Source: Myxococcales bacterium (lineage in GTDB: Bacteria; Myxococcota; Polyangia; Nannocystales; Nannocystaceae). From it: a stretch of DNA of 64,000 bases. The notes beneath the pieces were generated by a model, which was not told where the DNA came from, did no database searches, and saw nothing but the letters and a program-made list of their open reading frames with translations. Shown here one piece after another: positions 31,899 to 41,013 of this stretch. The position numbers and the translations under genes are program-made. The DNA lies in assembly GCA_016793465.1 (NCBI GenBank), contig JAEUJW010000107.1, positions 1 through 64,000 of the forward strand, given 5' to 3'. Within the stretch, counting starts at the first letter, position 1. Every line of letters starts with the position of its first letter.

Positions 31899-31904
31899 AC
31901 GCTA
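31899..31904 (-). promoter_or_regulatory. -10-like TAGCGT seven nt before the Cys-rich lipoprotein
   Basis: On the minus strand TAGCGT fits TAnnnT, 7 nt before ATG 31891, with no SD in between. Confidence 0.4.
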
Positions 31905-31922
31905 CCACGCGCCGCGCGGACC

Positions 31923-34157
31923 TCATAGCGGCTCGCAGAACCTGGCGAGGATCACCCGCGTCGCGCTGTCGGCGAACCGCAGGTACAGCTTCAGGGTGGA
32001 GCCCGCGCCGTCCCACCCGACCACCTCGGCGGTGCCGAACTGGGCGTGCCGCACCGCCATCCCCACGAACACCCCCGGACCCGCCGATGAAGAGGAGGCC
32101 GCGGCCGCCGGCCGCCGACGCACCGGTGCCGCCGGCGCCTCGTCGCCGTCGTACACGATGTCGCTGTTCCAGCTCGACGCCCGACTGGCCTGCCGCGCCG
32201 TGCGCCCGCGGTCGACCGACTCCGCCGGCAGGTCGCGCACGAACCGGGACAGCGACGAGACGTTGCGCTGGTTGTTGAGGAAGCGCTCCTCCGTCCACGT
32301 GATGATGAGGTCGCGCTTGGCCCGGGTGACCGCCACGTAGGCCAGCCGGCGCTCCTCCTCCATCTGCGTGGCGTCGTGGATCGAGCGCACGTGCGGGAAC
32401 ACGTTCTCCTCCATGCCGGTGAGGATGACCCGCGTGAACTCGAGGCCCTTGGCGCTGTGGATCGTCATCAGCCGCACGCCCTGGACGTGCTCGCTGTTGC
32501 GGTCGGCGTCGGTGGCGAGGCTGACCTGCTCCAAGAACTCCGCCAGGCCCTGGCCGGGGTGGGTCTCGCCGAAGCGGTGCAGCGCCCCGACCAGCTCCTC
32601 GAGGCTGTCGACGCGCTCCTCGGCCTCCTCGGTCTCCTCGGTCTTCAGCACCTCGATGTAGTGGATCGACGCCAGGATCTCCTCGGCCAGCGCGCCGAGC
32701 GGACGACCCGCCGCGTGGCTCGCGGCGAAGCCCGCCATCAGCTCGCGGAACCCCGCCAGCCGCTTGCACGCCGCCGCCCCCAGCTCGCTCGTCACCCCGG
32801 GCGTGTCGAGCAGCGCCAGCGACGGCAGCAGCGCCATGCCCTTGCCGGCCGCGAACTCCCGCAGGCGCGTCACCGTGGTGTCGCCGATCTTGCGCGACGG
32901 CACGTTGACGATGCGCATGAAGTCCTCGTCGCTCGCGGGGTTGATGAGCAGCCGCAGGTACGCCAGCAGGTCCTTGATTTCTCGCCGCGAGTAGAAGCTC
33001 GGGCCGCCGTAGACCGAGTAGCGGACCGCGTTGTGCGACAGCGCCTCCTCGAGCGCCCGCGACTGCGCGTGGGTGCGGTAGAACACCGCGATCTCGTGGG
33101 CCGGGATGTCCTCGTTGAGCCCGTCGAAGATCTGCTGGACCACGAAGCCCGCCTCCGCGCGCTCGTCGCGGAGCTGCCGGATCTGCACGCGCGCCCCGTC
33201 GCCGAGGTCGCTCCACAGCGTCTTGCCGAGCCGGCCCGCGTTCTTGCGGATGACCGCGTCGGCGCAGCGCAGGATGTGCCCGGTGCTGCGGTAGTTCTGC
33301 TCGAGCCGGATGAGCCTGCAGCCCGCGTGCGCGTCGGGGAACCCGAGGATCTGCGACACGTCCGCGCCGCGCCAGCCGTAGATCGACTGGTCGTCGTCGC
33401 CGACCACCACCAGCTCCGCCTTCTCCGACAGCAGCTCGACCATCCGCGCCTGGACCGGGTTGGTGTCCTGGTACTCGTCGACGACCACGTGCCAAAACCG
33501 CTTCTTCAGGCCGAGCGCCGGGTCGAGGTCGGCGAGCTGCGAGCCCGGCGCGGCCTGGCCCGCCCGCTCGAGCAGCTCGACCGTCAGCGTCAAGAGGTCG
33601 CCGAAGTCGGCCGCGTCGGCGTCGCGCACCAGCTTCTCGTAGCGCTGCCCGGCCCGCTTGCTGTACGACAGGATCGGCTCGTCGATGCCGAGCTTCTCGA
33701 GCCGCGAGATCGGCAGCCCGCGGTTCTTGGCGCGGTCGAGGTGGGTGAGGATGGCCCGCGGCGAGGCCTGGTCGGAGTCGATGTCGAGGTCCTTCAGGGC
33801 CCGCCGCATGACCTTCATCTGGTCCTCGGTGTCGTAGATCGTGAAGCTGCGCGACAGCCCGACCGCGGTGCCGTGGCGGCGGAGGATCCGCGCCGCGATC
33901 GAGTGGAACGTGCCGACCCACATGCGCTCGACCTCCGGCACGTCCGCGCACAGCCTCAGGATCCGCTCGCGCATCTCGGCCGCGGCCTTGTTGGTGAACG
34001 TCACCGCGAGGATCCGCCAGGCCGGCACGCCCTCGGCCAGCAGCGCCGCCACCCGGTGGGTGATCACCCGCGTCTTGCCGGTCCCGGCGCCCGCGAGCAC
34101 GAGGAGCGGCGTCCCGCGGTGGTCGACCGCCGCCTGTTGTTCCCGGTTGAGTTGCAC
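31923..34157 (-). CDS. uvrD: UvrD/PcrA-type DNA helicase
   Basis: The 744-aa product has all SF1A motifs in order: Q-motif LNREQQAAVDH, Walker A LVLAGAGTGKTRV, motif Ia VTFTNKAAAEMRER, motif II VVDEYQDTN, motif III VVGDDDQSIYGWRGA, motif IV LEQNYRSTGHIL, motif V VRLMTIHSAKGLEF and motif VI RRLAYVAVTRAK. The C-terminal end after about 650 is Ala/Ser-rich with a small beta domain (VGMAVRHAQFGTAEVVGWDG), as in PcrA. It unwinds DNA in nucleotide excision and mismatch repair and removes proteins from DNA. GTG 34157 lies 19 bp after the stop of the tube-like gene and may be on the same transcript. Confidence 0.93.
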   Translation of the reverse strand: MQLNREQQAAVDHRGTPLLVLAGAGTGKTRVITHRVAALLAEGVPAWRILAVTFTNKAAAEMRERILRLCADVPEVERMWVGTFHSIAARILRRHGTAVGLSRSFTIYDTEDQMKVMRRALKDLDIDSDQASPRAILTHLDRAKNRGLPISRLEKLGIDEPILSYSKRAGQRYEKLVRDADAADFGDLLTLTVELLERAGQAAPGSQLADLDPALGLKKRFWHVVVDEYQDTNPVQARMVELLSEKAELVVVGDDDQSIYGWRGADVSQILGFPDAHAGCRLIRLEQNYRSTGHILRCADAVIRKNAGRLGKTLWSDLGDGARVQIRQLRDERAEAGFVVQQIFDGLNEDIPAHEIAVFYRTHAQSRALEEALSHNAVRYSVYGGPSFYSRREIKDLLAYLRLLINPASDEDFMRIVNVPSRKIGDTTVTRLREFAAGKGMALLPSLALLDTPGVTSELGAAACKRLAGFRELMAGFAASHAAGRPLGALAEEILASIHYIEVLKTEETEEAEERVDSLEELVGALHRFGETHPGQGLAEFLEQVSLATDADRNSEHVQGVRLMTIHSAKGLEFTRVILTGMEENVFPHVRSIHDATQMEEERRLAYVAVTRAKRDLIITWTEERFLNNQRNVSSLSRFVRDLPAESVDRGRTARQASRASSWNSDIVYDGDEAPAAPVRRRPAAAASSSSAGPGVFVGMAVRHAQFGTAEVVGWDGAGSTLKLYLRFADSATRVILARFCEPL

Positions 34158-34176
34158 GCGCGGAGTGTGCCGCGGC

Positions 34177-35076
34177 TTACTTGCCCTGCGCCAGCGCGAA
34201 CGCCACGTCCCGCGCCGCCAGCTCCACCCGCACGTCGCGCCGCCTCTCGTCCCCCGAGCCCGGCACCTCGTCGATGCGGACCGGCCGCAGCCCCTGCAGG
34301 CCCACCGTGAAGCCCACGCTCGCCGCGCCGATCACCAGGCTGCCCGCCCGCCCGTTGCTCCGCCCGGCCTCGCAGGCCTCGAGCCAGCGCACGAAGCCCT
34401 GGGCCTTGACCTCGGCCAGCGTCACCACCAGCGGCCCGACGGTGACCCCGCCCTCGCGCTCGCACCGCCCCGGCGCCCGCCGCACGCGCTGGCGGATCGA
34501 CAGGCCCTCGATCCGCTTCAACCCGCAGCACGCCTCCTCGAGCCCGTCGATCTGCAGGGTCGGCAGGCCCGACGACGACGGCCAGCGGGTGTCGAGCGCC
34601 GGCCCGCTCAGCTCCGGCGGCGAGATCCGCGAGGGCTCGCCGCGCTGCGTCGTCCGCGGGCTGAACTTCAGCACGATCTTCGTCGCCTCGACCGCGACCA
34701 GGTCGATCGCCGTGGTCGCGAACTCCGTCACCACCCCGCCGCTCCAGCGCAGCCGGCTGAGCTCGCGGAAGTCGTCGTCCGCCAGCTGCAGCAGCCCGTC
34801 GGCCCCGTGCGGCTCCGCCGCGAACGAGCGCGCGACCCACTGATAGAACCCCCGCGGCATGCCCGGCCACGAGCGCAGCGTCAGCTCCTCGAAGCGAGAC
34901 GCCGCGCCGAGCTCGCCCACGGCGATCGCCCCGGCCAGGTCGGTGAGCCACCCGCAGTGTCGACCGTCGAGCTCGAGCGCGTACTTGTTCGAGGTCGGGC
35001 CGCGCTTGCCGGCGGAGTGCGTCGAGGAAGGCGGCGGCTTGACGAGGTCGGCGACCAACACGGCGACGTCCTGCAT
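34177..35076 (-). CDS. Protein resembling a duplicated T4 gp19-type tail-tube domain
   Basis: The 299-aa product starts at ATG 35076. The N-terminal half (about 25-165) carries SNKYALELDGRHCGWLTDLAG, then FEELTLRSWPGMPRGFYQWV and ATKIVLKFSPRTT. This is the pattern of 'conserved phage tail region' proteins, in which a strand-rich start (YALELDG...G) is followed by a helix and L-K-F. The second half (about 180-299) repeats a similar order (GVTVGPLVVTLAEVKAQGFVRWLEACE, GSLVIGAASVGFTVGLQG). gp19-like tubes occur in phages and in contractile injection systems, but no sheath, baseplate or AAA gene lies nearby here. The assignment rests on pattern memory. Confidence 0.45.
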   Translation of the reverse strand: MQDVAVLVADLVKPPPSSTHSAGKRGPTSNKYALELDGRHCGWLTDLAGAIAVGELGAASRFEELTLRSWPGMPRGFYQWVARSFAAEPHGADGLLQLADDDFRELSRLRWSGGVVTEFATTAIDLVAVEATKIVLKFSPRTTQRGEPSRISPPELSGPALDTRWPSSSGLPTLQIDGLEEACCGLKRIEGLSIRQRVRRAPGRCEREGGVTVGPLVVTLAEVKAQGFVRWLEACEAGRSNGRAGSLVIGAASVGFTVGLQGLRPVRIDEVPGSGDERRRDVRVELAARDVAFALAQGK

Positions 35077-35250
35077 GCCGCAACCGGGCGGCGGCCTTCC
35101 GGCTTTTTTTCCGGCGCCGTCGGCGGCGGTGACGTGGGTCGCAGCCCGTGCGCCGCACGGGTCGTCGCGACCCCTCCGCACCCCTGACGCAAGGTCATCG
35201 CGGACAGGTGATCGGCCGCGGCCGACCCAGGCTCCGGAGGGGCCGTGAGG
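35077..35250. other. Short gap between the tube-like gene and a kinase gene
   Basis: About 170 bp with a GGCCGCGGCC palindrome near 35213 and no clear promoter hexamers. The kinase at 35251 ends here and the tube-like gene starts here, both on the minus strand. Confidence 0.4.
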
Positions 35251-36681
<1,431 letters not shown>

Positions 36682-36834
36682 GGCCCGCGCGCGTCTCGCA
36701 AAAGATCTGTGCACATCGGCCGCACGCGATCAAGCGCGGGCCTCCACCCGCGACCGCGGTGCGCCCGACGAGCGCCGCGGACGCAGCCTCGGGGCCCCAC
36801 GAGCCCCCGCCTTCCCGCACGCCGCGCCGCCGAC

Positions 36835-37803
36835 TCACACGTCCGGGCTGCAGCCCCGCATGCTCAAACAGCCCTTGTACCGCGGGGTTTCCCAGGCCCA
36901 GGCGATGTTTCCGCGCATCCACGAACGCAGACCTGCCACGTAGATACGGACAGCGGCGTCCATTTCCTCGCCGAAGGACGGCATTCGCGCCGCGAACCAC
37001 TCGAACGCCTGCACCTCGGCGTCGTGCATGGTCACGGCCTGCTCGACCGCCTCGGACAGGGTCAGGCCGTACTCGCTCCGCAGCACGAACACGAGATTGT
37101 GGGTGTTGTGCTCGAGCAGCTCCTTGTCGACCGAGAACAGGTCGTTGGCCCAGCACACACAATTGTTGGCCATGAGCCGCAGCCGGCTCACCGTCGTGTG
37201 CTCGCGCACCGCCTTCGACAGGTGCAGGTGCTCGACCAGCTCGATGCAGTCGAACACCGTGTCCATCGCCCCGGTGTAGCGCCGCATCTTGACGTACGCG
37301 GCCAGCGGCGGGGTCACTCCGAGCCGCCGATTGTGCGCCTCCCAGCGGTTGCTCTGGATATAGCGGTCGACATCGGCGGTGAAGCGGGCCATCCACTCGT
37401 CGTCGGCCCACGCCGCCATGCGCCGGCGCAGGTCGGCCAGCATGTGCAGCAGCGGGCTGTCGCTCGCGCGCGGCGCCTCGCCCCGCAGCACGCCGAGCAT
37501 GGTCTGGTGGAACCTCGCCAGCTCGGCCTCGCCGACGTCGCTGTCGTCGCACCAGCAGTCGTCGTGAAAGAACAGCCAGGTGATCCAGTTACAGACCAGC
37601 GCAAGCTCTTCGTCGCCCACCCGCGGGTAGGTGAACGCCGCCAGCCGCGAGAACCGCGACATCCGCAGCCGCCGCAGCTTGTCCACGTCGCCGGCGATGC
37701 CCGGACAGAACTTCAAGACCCAGGCGATGTTCTGCTTCTCCGCGGCGTCGTGCCGCGGATGGACCCGCTCGGCTCCGGAGGGTTGAACGTGTGTAGAAAG
37801 CAA
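36835..37803 (-). CDS. Class I terpene synthase
   Basis: The start is TTG 37803, since AAGGAG lies 9 nt upstream. The 322-aa length is typical for bacterial sesquiterpene-type cyclases. It shows the aspartate-rich motif FFHDDCWCDD (DDxxxD) near residue 80, the NSE triad as NDLFSVDKE near 225, and the late pattern with NIAWAWETPRYKG (RY pair) near 305. These bind the Mg-diphosphate of a prenyl substrate such as farnesyl diphosphate. The product cannot be predicted. No prenyltransferase, P450 or other pathway gene is adjacent, so it may make a stand-alone volatile such as those related to geosmin. Confidence 0.9.
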   Translation of the reverse strand: MLSTHVQPSGAERVHPRHDAAEKQNIAWVLKFCPGIAGDVDKLRRLRMSRFSRLAAFTYPRVGDEELALVCNWITWLFFHDDCWCDDSDVGEAELARFHQTMLGVLRGEAPRASDSPLLHMLADLRRRMAAWADDEWMARFTADVDRYIQSNRWEAHNRRLGVTPPLAAYVKMRRYTGAMDTVFDCIELVEHLHLSKAVREHTTVSRLRLMANNCVCWANDLFSVDKELLEHNTHNLVFVLRSEYGLTLSEAVEQAVTMHDAEVQAFEWFAARMPSFGEEMDAAVRIYVAGLRSWMRGNIAWAWETPRYKGCLSMRGCSPDV

Positions 37804-37812
37804 ATCGCAGGG

Positions 37813-37818
37813 CTCCTT
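37813..37818 (-). promoter_or_regulatory. Shine-Dalgarno site that fixes the terpene synthase start
   Basis: AAGGAG on the minus strand lies 9 nt upstream of TTG 37803 and supports this unusual start codon. Confidence 0.55.
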
Positions 37819-38053
37819 GCGCTACCAAAGCACCGTGCCTAACCCCCCACTACCAGAAACAGGTCCCATCCATACCCATCTCACCCCGCGAACGCAAGCC
37901 GCAGGTGAGCCCGCCCGCTCTGGCGGCCCGTCTGCAGGCCTCTCGGCTCGCCGCACGGCGCTCGCCGACCCCGCAGCGTGGCACGCGGCCGCCGACCGCC
38001 GACCGCGTCGCGACATGCGTGCAACTACAGCGAATACTTCGCAGTGCGTGTGG

Positions 38054-38059
38054 TATCGT
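38054..38059 (+). promoter_or_regulatory. -10-like TATCGT eight nt before the exporter gene
   Basis: TATCGT fits TAnnnT; it lies 8 nt before GTG 38068, with no -35 or SD visible. Confidence 0.35.
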
Positions 38060-38067
38060 CGCCTCGC

Positions 38068-40137
38068 GTGCCGCGCGAACTCCACGGCCCTCCGGAGCCG
38101 GCCCCAGCCGCGAGTCGTCGCCTGTTCGCCCCGCTCCTGTGGTTCGTCGCCGCCGCGCTGATCGCCGTCGCTGGCCCCCGATGCGCGTCCGACTCGGGGT
38201 CCTCTGCACCCGCGCATATCGGCGACACATTCGTCGTGGTCCACCGCGGCACCAGCGACGCCGACGCGTGGGCTCGCCTCGTCGACAGCCTCGGCCCGCA
38301 GCTGCCCGGCCACGTCCCGCTCGCGCCGCCCCCCGCCGAGGCCCGCGCCTGGCAGACCACCCACCTCCTCTACTGGATCGACGACGCCGCCCGCCCGAGC
38401 CTCGCCCGTAGCTTCGACCCCGCCGTCCTCCGCACGACCATCGCCGGCATACGCGCGCGCCTCGCGAGCCCGCTGTTCGGCCAGGGCGAGGACCTGCGGC
38501 GCGACCCCCTGGGCCTCGCAGACCTCGGAGCCGCGCACGCGACCCCGCCGATCCCCTCGACGCCCGCCGGCGACCTGCTGTCTGCAGATGGCGGCACTTT
38601 GCTCATACACCTGCAGACCGGCGAAACCCCCGCGAGTATCTCCTCCCACGTCCATGCGCAGCTCACTGCACACGCCGTCGATGATTCGTCGCGCCTCGAG
38701 ATCCACACATTTCCCCTGCCCCGCCAATCGTCACAGACCTCGATCATTACAAACCTCGCTATCCTCGCCCTCACACTCGCCCTCACCCTCCGCCGCACCC
38801 GCCAATCTTTAATTATTGCGTTCACGGTCGGCGCGGGCGCGGCGCTCACGGGGGGCTGGCTCGGGGGCACGAGCGCCTCCCTGGCGCTCGCAGCGGCCGC
38901 GGCGCTGACGATCGTCCGCGGGACCGCGACCGCGTGGGTCTGCGTCGGCGTCGCGCTGCTCCCGTTGCTCCTGCTGCCGTCGTTCGACCCCGCGACGCCG
39001 CTCGCGTGGGGGCTCGCGGTGGCACTGTACGCATTCGCGGCATGGTTCGTGGTCCCGCCGCTGTACGTCGCCACGCGCGCGCGACCCGTGGAGCCCGCGA
39101 CGCCTCCGCGTCCGCTGCCCCCGGTCGCCGCCCTGGTCGCGTGCACCGCCCTCGTCGCCGCCGGCGCCGCGTGGCTCCGCCAGGCCCCCGTCGCCACCCA
39201 CGAGGCCGACACGCCCGCGGCGATGCGGCCCCTCCTCGACATCGGCCGCACCGCCAGCCTCACGAGCCGCGGCGACACCCCGGTCGCCGCCCTCGAGGCC
39301 GCCGCCCGCGACGCCCGCGCCGTCAGCGACGCCCTGCCCGGCGCCCGCATCGACGGCCCCGCCCGCCACGTGCTCGACGAGGCGACCCTCGCCGCCCGCG
39401 CCGCCGCCCTCGCCCCGCTCGACCTGCCCGGCCGCGGCGAGCTCCTGCGCGCGATCCTCCGCGACCACGGCCTGCGCCCCGACGCCTTCTCCGAGTTCCT
39501 GAAGATCCTCGACCCCGGCGAGCAGCCGAGCGCCGGGGCCGCGCTCGCCGGTCCGCTCGGTCCGTGGCTGACGGCCAGCCTGCGCCAGGACGCCTCCGGC
39601 TACGCCGTGACCACCCGCGTGCTGCTCCCGGCGGATCTCCCCGACCCGCTGCCGCCCGACCTCCACGGCCCCGCGGTCGCGGCCCACCGCGCCCGCCGCG
39701 ACCTCCCCGGCCACCTCGCCCTCGCGCTCGTCGCGGGCGCCTGGCTGTCGGCGTTCTTCGCCTGGCTCCGCGCCCGCCGACTCGCCCCGGCCCTCGCCGC
39801 CGCCGCCGTCGCCGCGACTGCGCAGGTCGCGGCCCTCGCCGGCGTCGTCGCAATTCACGGGGAGATCTCCCATGCCCTCCTGCCCGCCCTGCTCGTCGTC
39901 GGCGCCGTCACGGCCACGCTCGCCACCCGCCCGACGCCGGCCTCGCCCGCCCCCCACCTCACCGGCGCGCTCGCCTGCTTCGCCGCTCCGGGGCTGGTCC
40001 TCCTCGCCTCGGACGACCCCACCACCCACGCGACCGGCCTCGTGCTCGCCGTCGGCGCGGCCCTCGGCGGCCTGCTCGCCGCCCACGCGACCCCCGGCCT
40101 GTCCGCCCTGTTCCAGCCCCGCGAGGCCCGACCATGA
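38068..40137 (+). CDS. MMPL/RND-type membrane protein (predicted exporter)
   Basis: From GTG 38068 (GTG 38044 is also possible) the 689-aa product has one N-terminal helix (LFAPLLWFVAAALIAVAG), then a periplasmic segment (about 50-230), about five helices (IITNLAILALTLALTLRR, AFTVGAGAALTGGWLGG, ALAAAAALTIVRGT, VCVGVALLPLLLLP, LAVALYAFAAWFVVPPLY), a second periplasmic loop (to about 540), and a final helix bundle. This is the repeated 1+5 helix plan of MMPL/RND transporters, close to the predicted exporters (COG4258) of lipid and aryl-polyene clusters. It is linked to the LolA-like gene by a chain of overlaps. The substrate is unknown, perhaps a lipid. Confidence 0.7.
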   Translation: MPRELHGPPEPAPAASRRLFAPLLWFVAAALIAVAGPRCASDSGSSAPAHIGDTFVVVHRGTSDADAWARLVDSLGPQLPGHVPLAPPPAEARAWQTTHLLYWIDDAARPSLARSFDPAVLRTTIAGIRARLASPLFGQGEDLRRDPLGLADLGAAHATPPIPSTPAGDLLSADGGTLLIHLQTGETPASISSHVHAQLTAHAVDDSSRLEIHTFPLPRQSSQTSIITNLAILALTLALTLRRTRQSLIIAFTVGAGAALTGGWLGGTSASLALAAAAALTIVRGTATAWVCVGVALLPLLLLPSFDPATPLAWGLAVALYAFAAWFVVPPLYVATRARPVEPATPPRPLPPVAALVACTALVAAGAAWLRQAPVATHEADTPAAMRPLLDIGRTASLTSRGDTPVAALEAAARDARAVSDALPGARIDGPARHVLDEATLAARAAALAPLDLPGRGELLRAILRDHGLRPDAFSEFLKILDPGEQPSAGAALAGPLGPWLTASLRQDASGYAVTTRVLLPADLPDPLPPDLHGPAVAAHRARRDLPGHLALALVAGAWLSAFFAWLRARRLAPALAAAAVAATAQVAALAGVVAIHGEISHALLPALLVVGAVTATLATRPTPASPAPHLTGALACFAAPGLVLLASDDPTTHATGLVLAVGAALGGLLAAHATPGLSALFQPREARP

Positions 40138-40244
40138 ACCCGCGCGACGCCGCCCTGTCCCCGAAGACAGCCTCGAACGTTGCGCTTCTCGACCTGTCCC
40201 ATAAGACAGCCTCAACGCCGCCCCGCCCGACGTGTCCCCGATGA
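40134..40244 (+). CDS. 36-codon ORF overlapping the exporter stop (ATGA)
   Basis: ATG 40134 overlaps the exporter stop and the frame ends in TGA at 40242-40244. The peptide (MNPRDAALSPKTASNVALLD...) is low-complexity and encoded by the tandem repeats. Translation would pass directly to the next ORF through ATGA. It could be a relay of translational coupling or simply a repeat remnant of an older start region. Confidence 0.35.
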   Translation: MNPRDAALSPKTASNVALLDLSHKTASTPPRPTCPR

Positions 40245-40345
40245 CAAACGCCGCCCCGCCCGACCTGTCCCCGATGACAAACGCCGCCTCGCCCGACGTG
40301 TCCCGATGACAGCCTCAAACGCCGCCCCGCCCGACCTGTCCCGGG
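40190..40345 (+). repeat. Tandem repeats that copy a start-codon region
   Basis: About four to five imperfect copies of a unit near 33 bp (GCCCGACCTGTCCCCGATGA followed by CAAACGCCGCC) are present. ATG codons recur at 40241, 40274 and 40306, spaced 33 and 32. The 1-bp difference in the last spacing changes the frame. The unit includes the start of the LolA-like gene. Confidence 0.7.
40241..40309 (+). CDS. 22-codon ORF linking to the LolA-like gene
   Basis: ATG 40241 overlaps the previous stop (ATGA) and its own TGA (40307-40309) overlaps ATG 40306 of the LolA-like gene, again as ATGA. The peptide is repeat-derived (MTNAAPPDLSPMTNAASPDV). Confidence 0.3.
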   Translation: MTNAAPPDLSPMTNAASPDVSR

Positions 40346-41013
40346 AGACAGCCGCCGAAGCTCCGCGCCTCTTCGCGCCCTCCGGGGCGCGCCCCCGCGT
40401 CCCCGCGGGCGTGCCCCGCAGGACGGCCCTCGCCCTGCTCGCGTGCCTCGCCCTGCGGCCCGCGTCCGTCGCCGCCGCCCCGTCGCGGGCAATAATTAAA
40501 CGCATCGAGGCGTGGCGGCGCGGGGGCGCCGCGGGGCTGACCGCCCGCTACCGCTGCACGCGCCGGACCTCGATGTTGTGGGACCCGCTGGTCGTGCACG
40601 GCACCCTCGTGTTCGCCGCGCCCGACCGCCTCGAGCTCCGCGACGACGAGCCGACCGGCGCGACCACCCGCCTCGCCGGCGGCGTGCTGACGATCGGCGC
40701 CAACGACCCCGCGCTCCCGTCGGTGCCCACCCCGCCGCCCGCGACCGCGTGGCTGCACGAGCACCTGCTCGCGCTGTTCGCCGCCCGCGACGCCGACGCC
40801 CTGCAGCAGGGCGCCCGCCTCAGCGTCCCGCGCGGACCCGGCCTGCAGCTGCTGCTGAGCCCCGAGCGCGGTCACCCCGCGGAGGCTGTGGTCGAGCACC
40901 TGCGCGTGCGCATCGACCCTGACACCGGGGCCCTGCTCGAGCTCGAGTGGGCCCACCCCGAGGGCGACCGCGTCACCCTCGAGCTGAGCGACCACCGCCT
41001 CGCGCCGGTCTGA
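40306..41013 (+). CDS. LolA-like outer-membrane lipoprotein carrier protein
   Basis: The start at ATG 40306 gives a 235-aa product. It has a long N-terminal region, a signal-like helix (RRTALALLACLALRPASVAAAP), and then the LolA-type fold. Residues about 65-235 are rich in antiparallel strands, each 8-10 residues with Arg/Asp turns (LVVHGTLVFAAPDRLELRDD, TTRLAGGVLTIGANDPAL, VVEHLRVRIDPDTGALLELEW, VTLELSDHRLAPV). LolA-like proteins next to MMPL exporters are typical of aryl-polyene and related lipid clusters; here only this pair is present. It ends exactly against ligA (41013/41014). Confidence 0.65.
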   Translation: MTASNAAPPDLSRETAAEAPRLFAPSGARPRVPAGVPRRTALALLACLALRPASVAAAPSRAIIKRIEAWRRGGAAGLTARYRCTRRTSMLWDPLVVHGTLVFAAPDRLELRDDEPTGATTRLAGGVLTIGANDPALPSVPTPPPATAWLHEHLLALFAARDADALQQGARLSVPRGPGLQLLLSPERGHPAEAVVEHLRVRIDPDTGALLELEWAHPEGDRVTLELSDHRLAPV

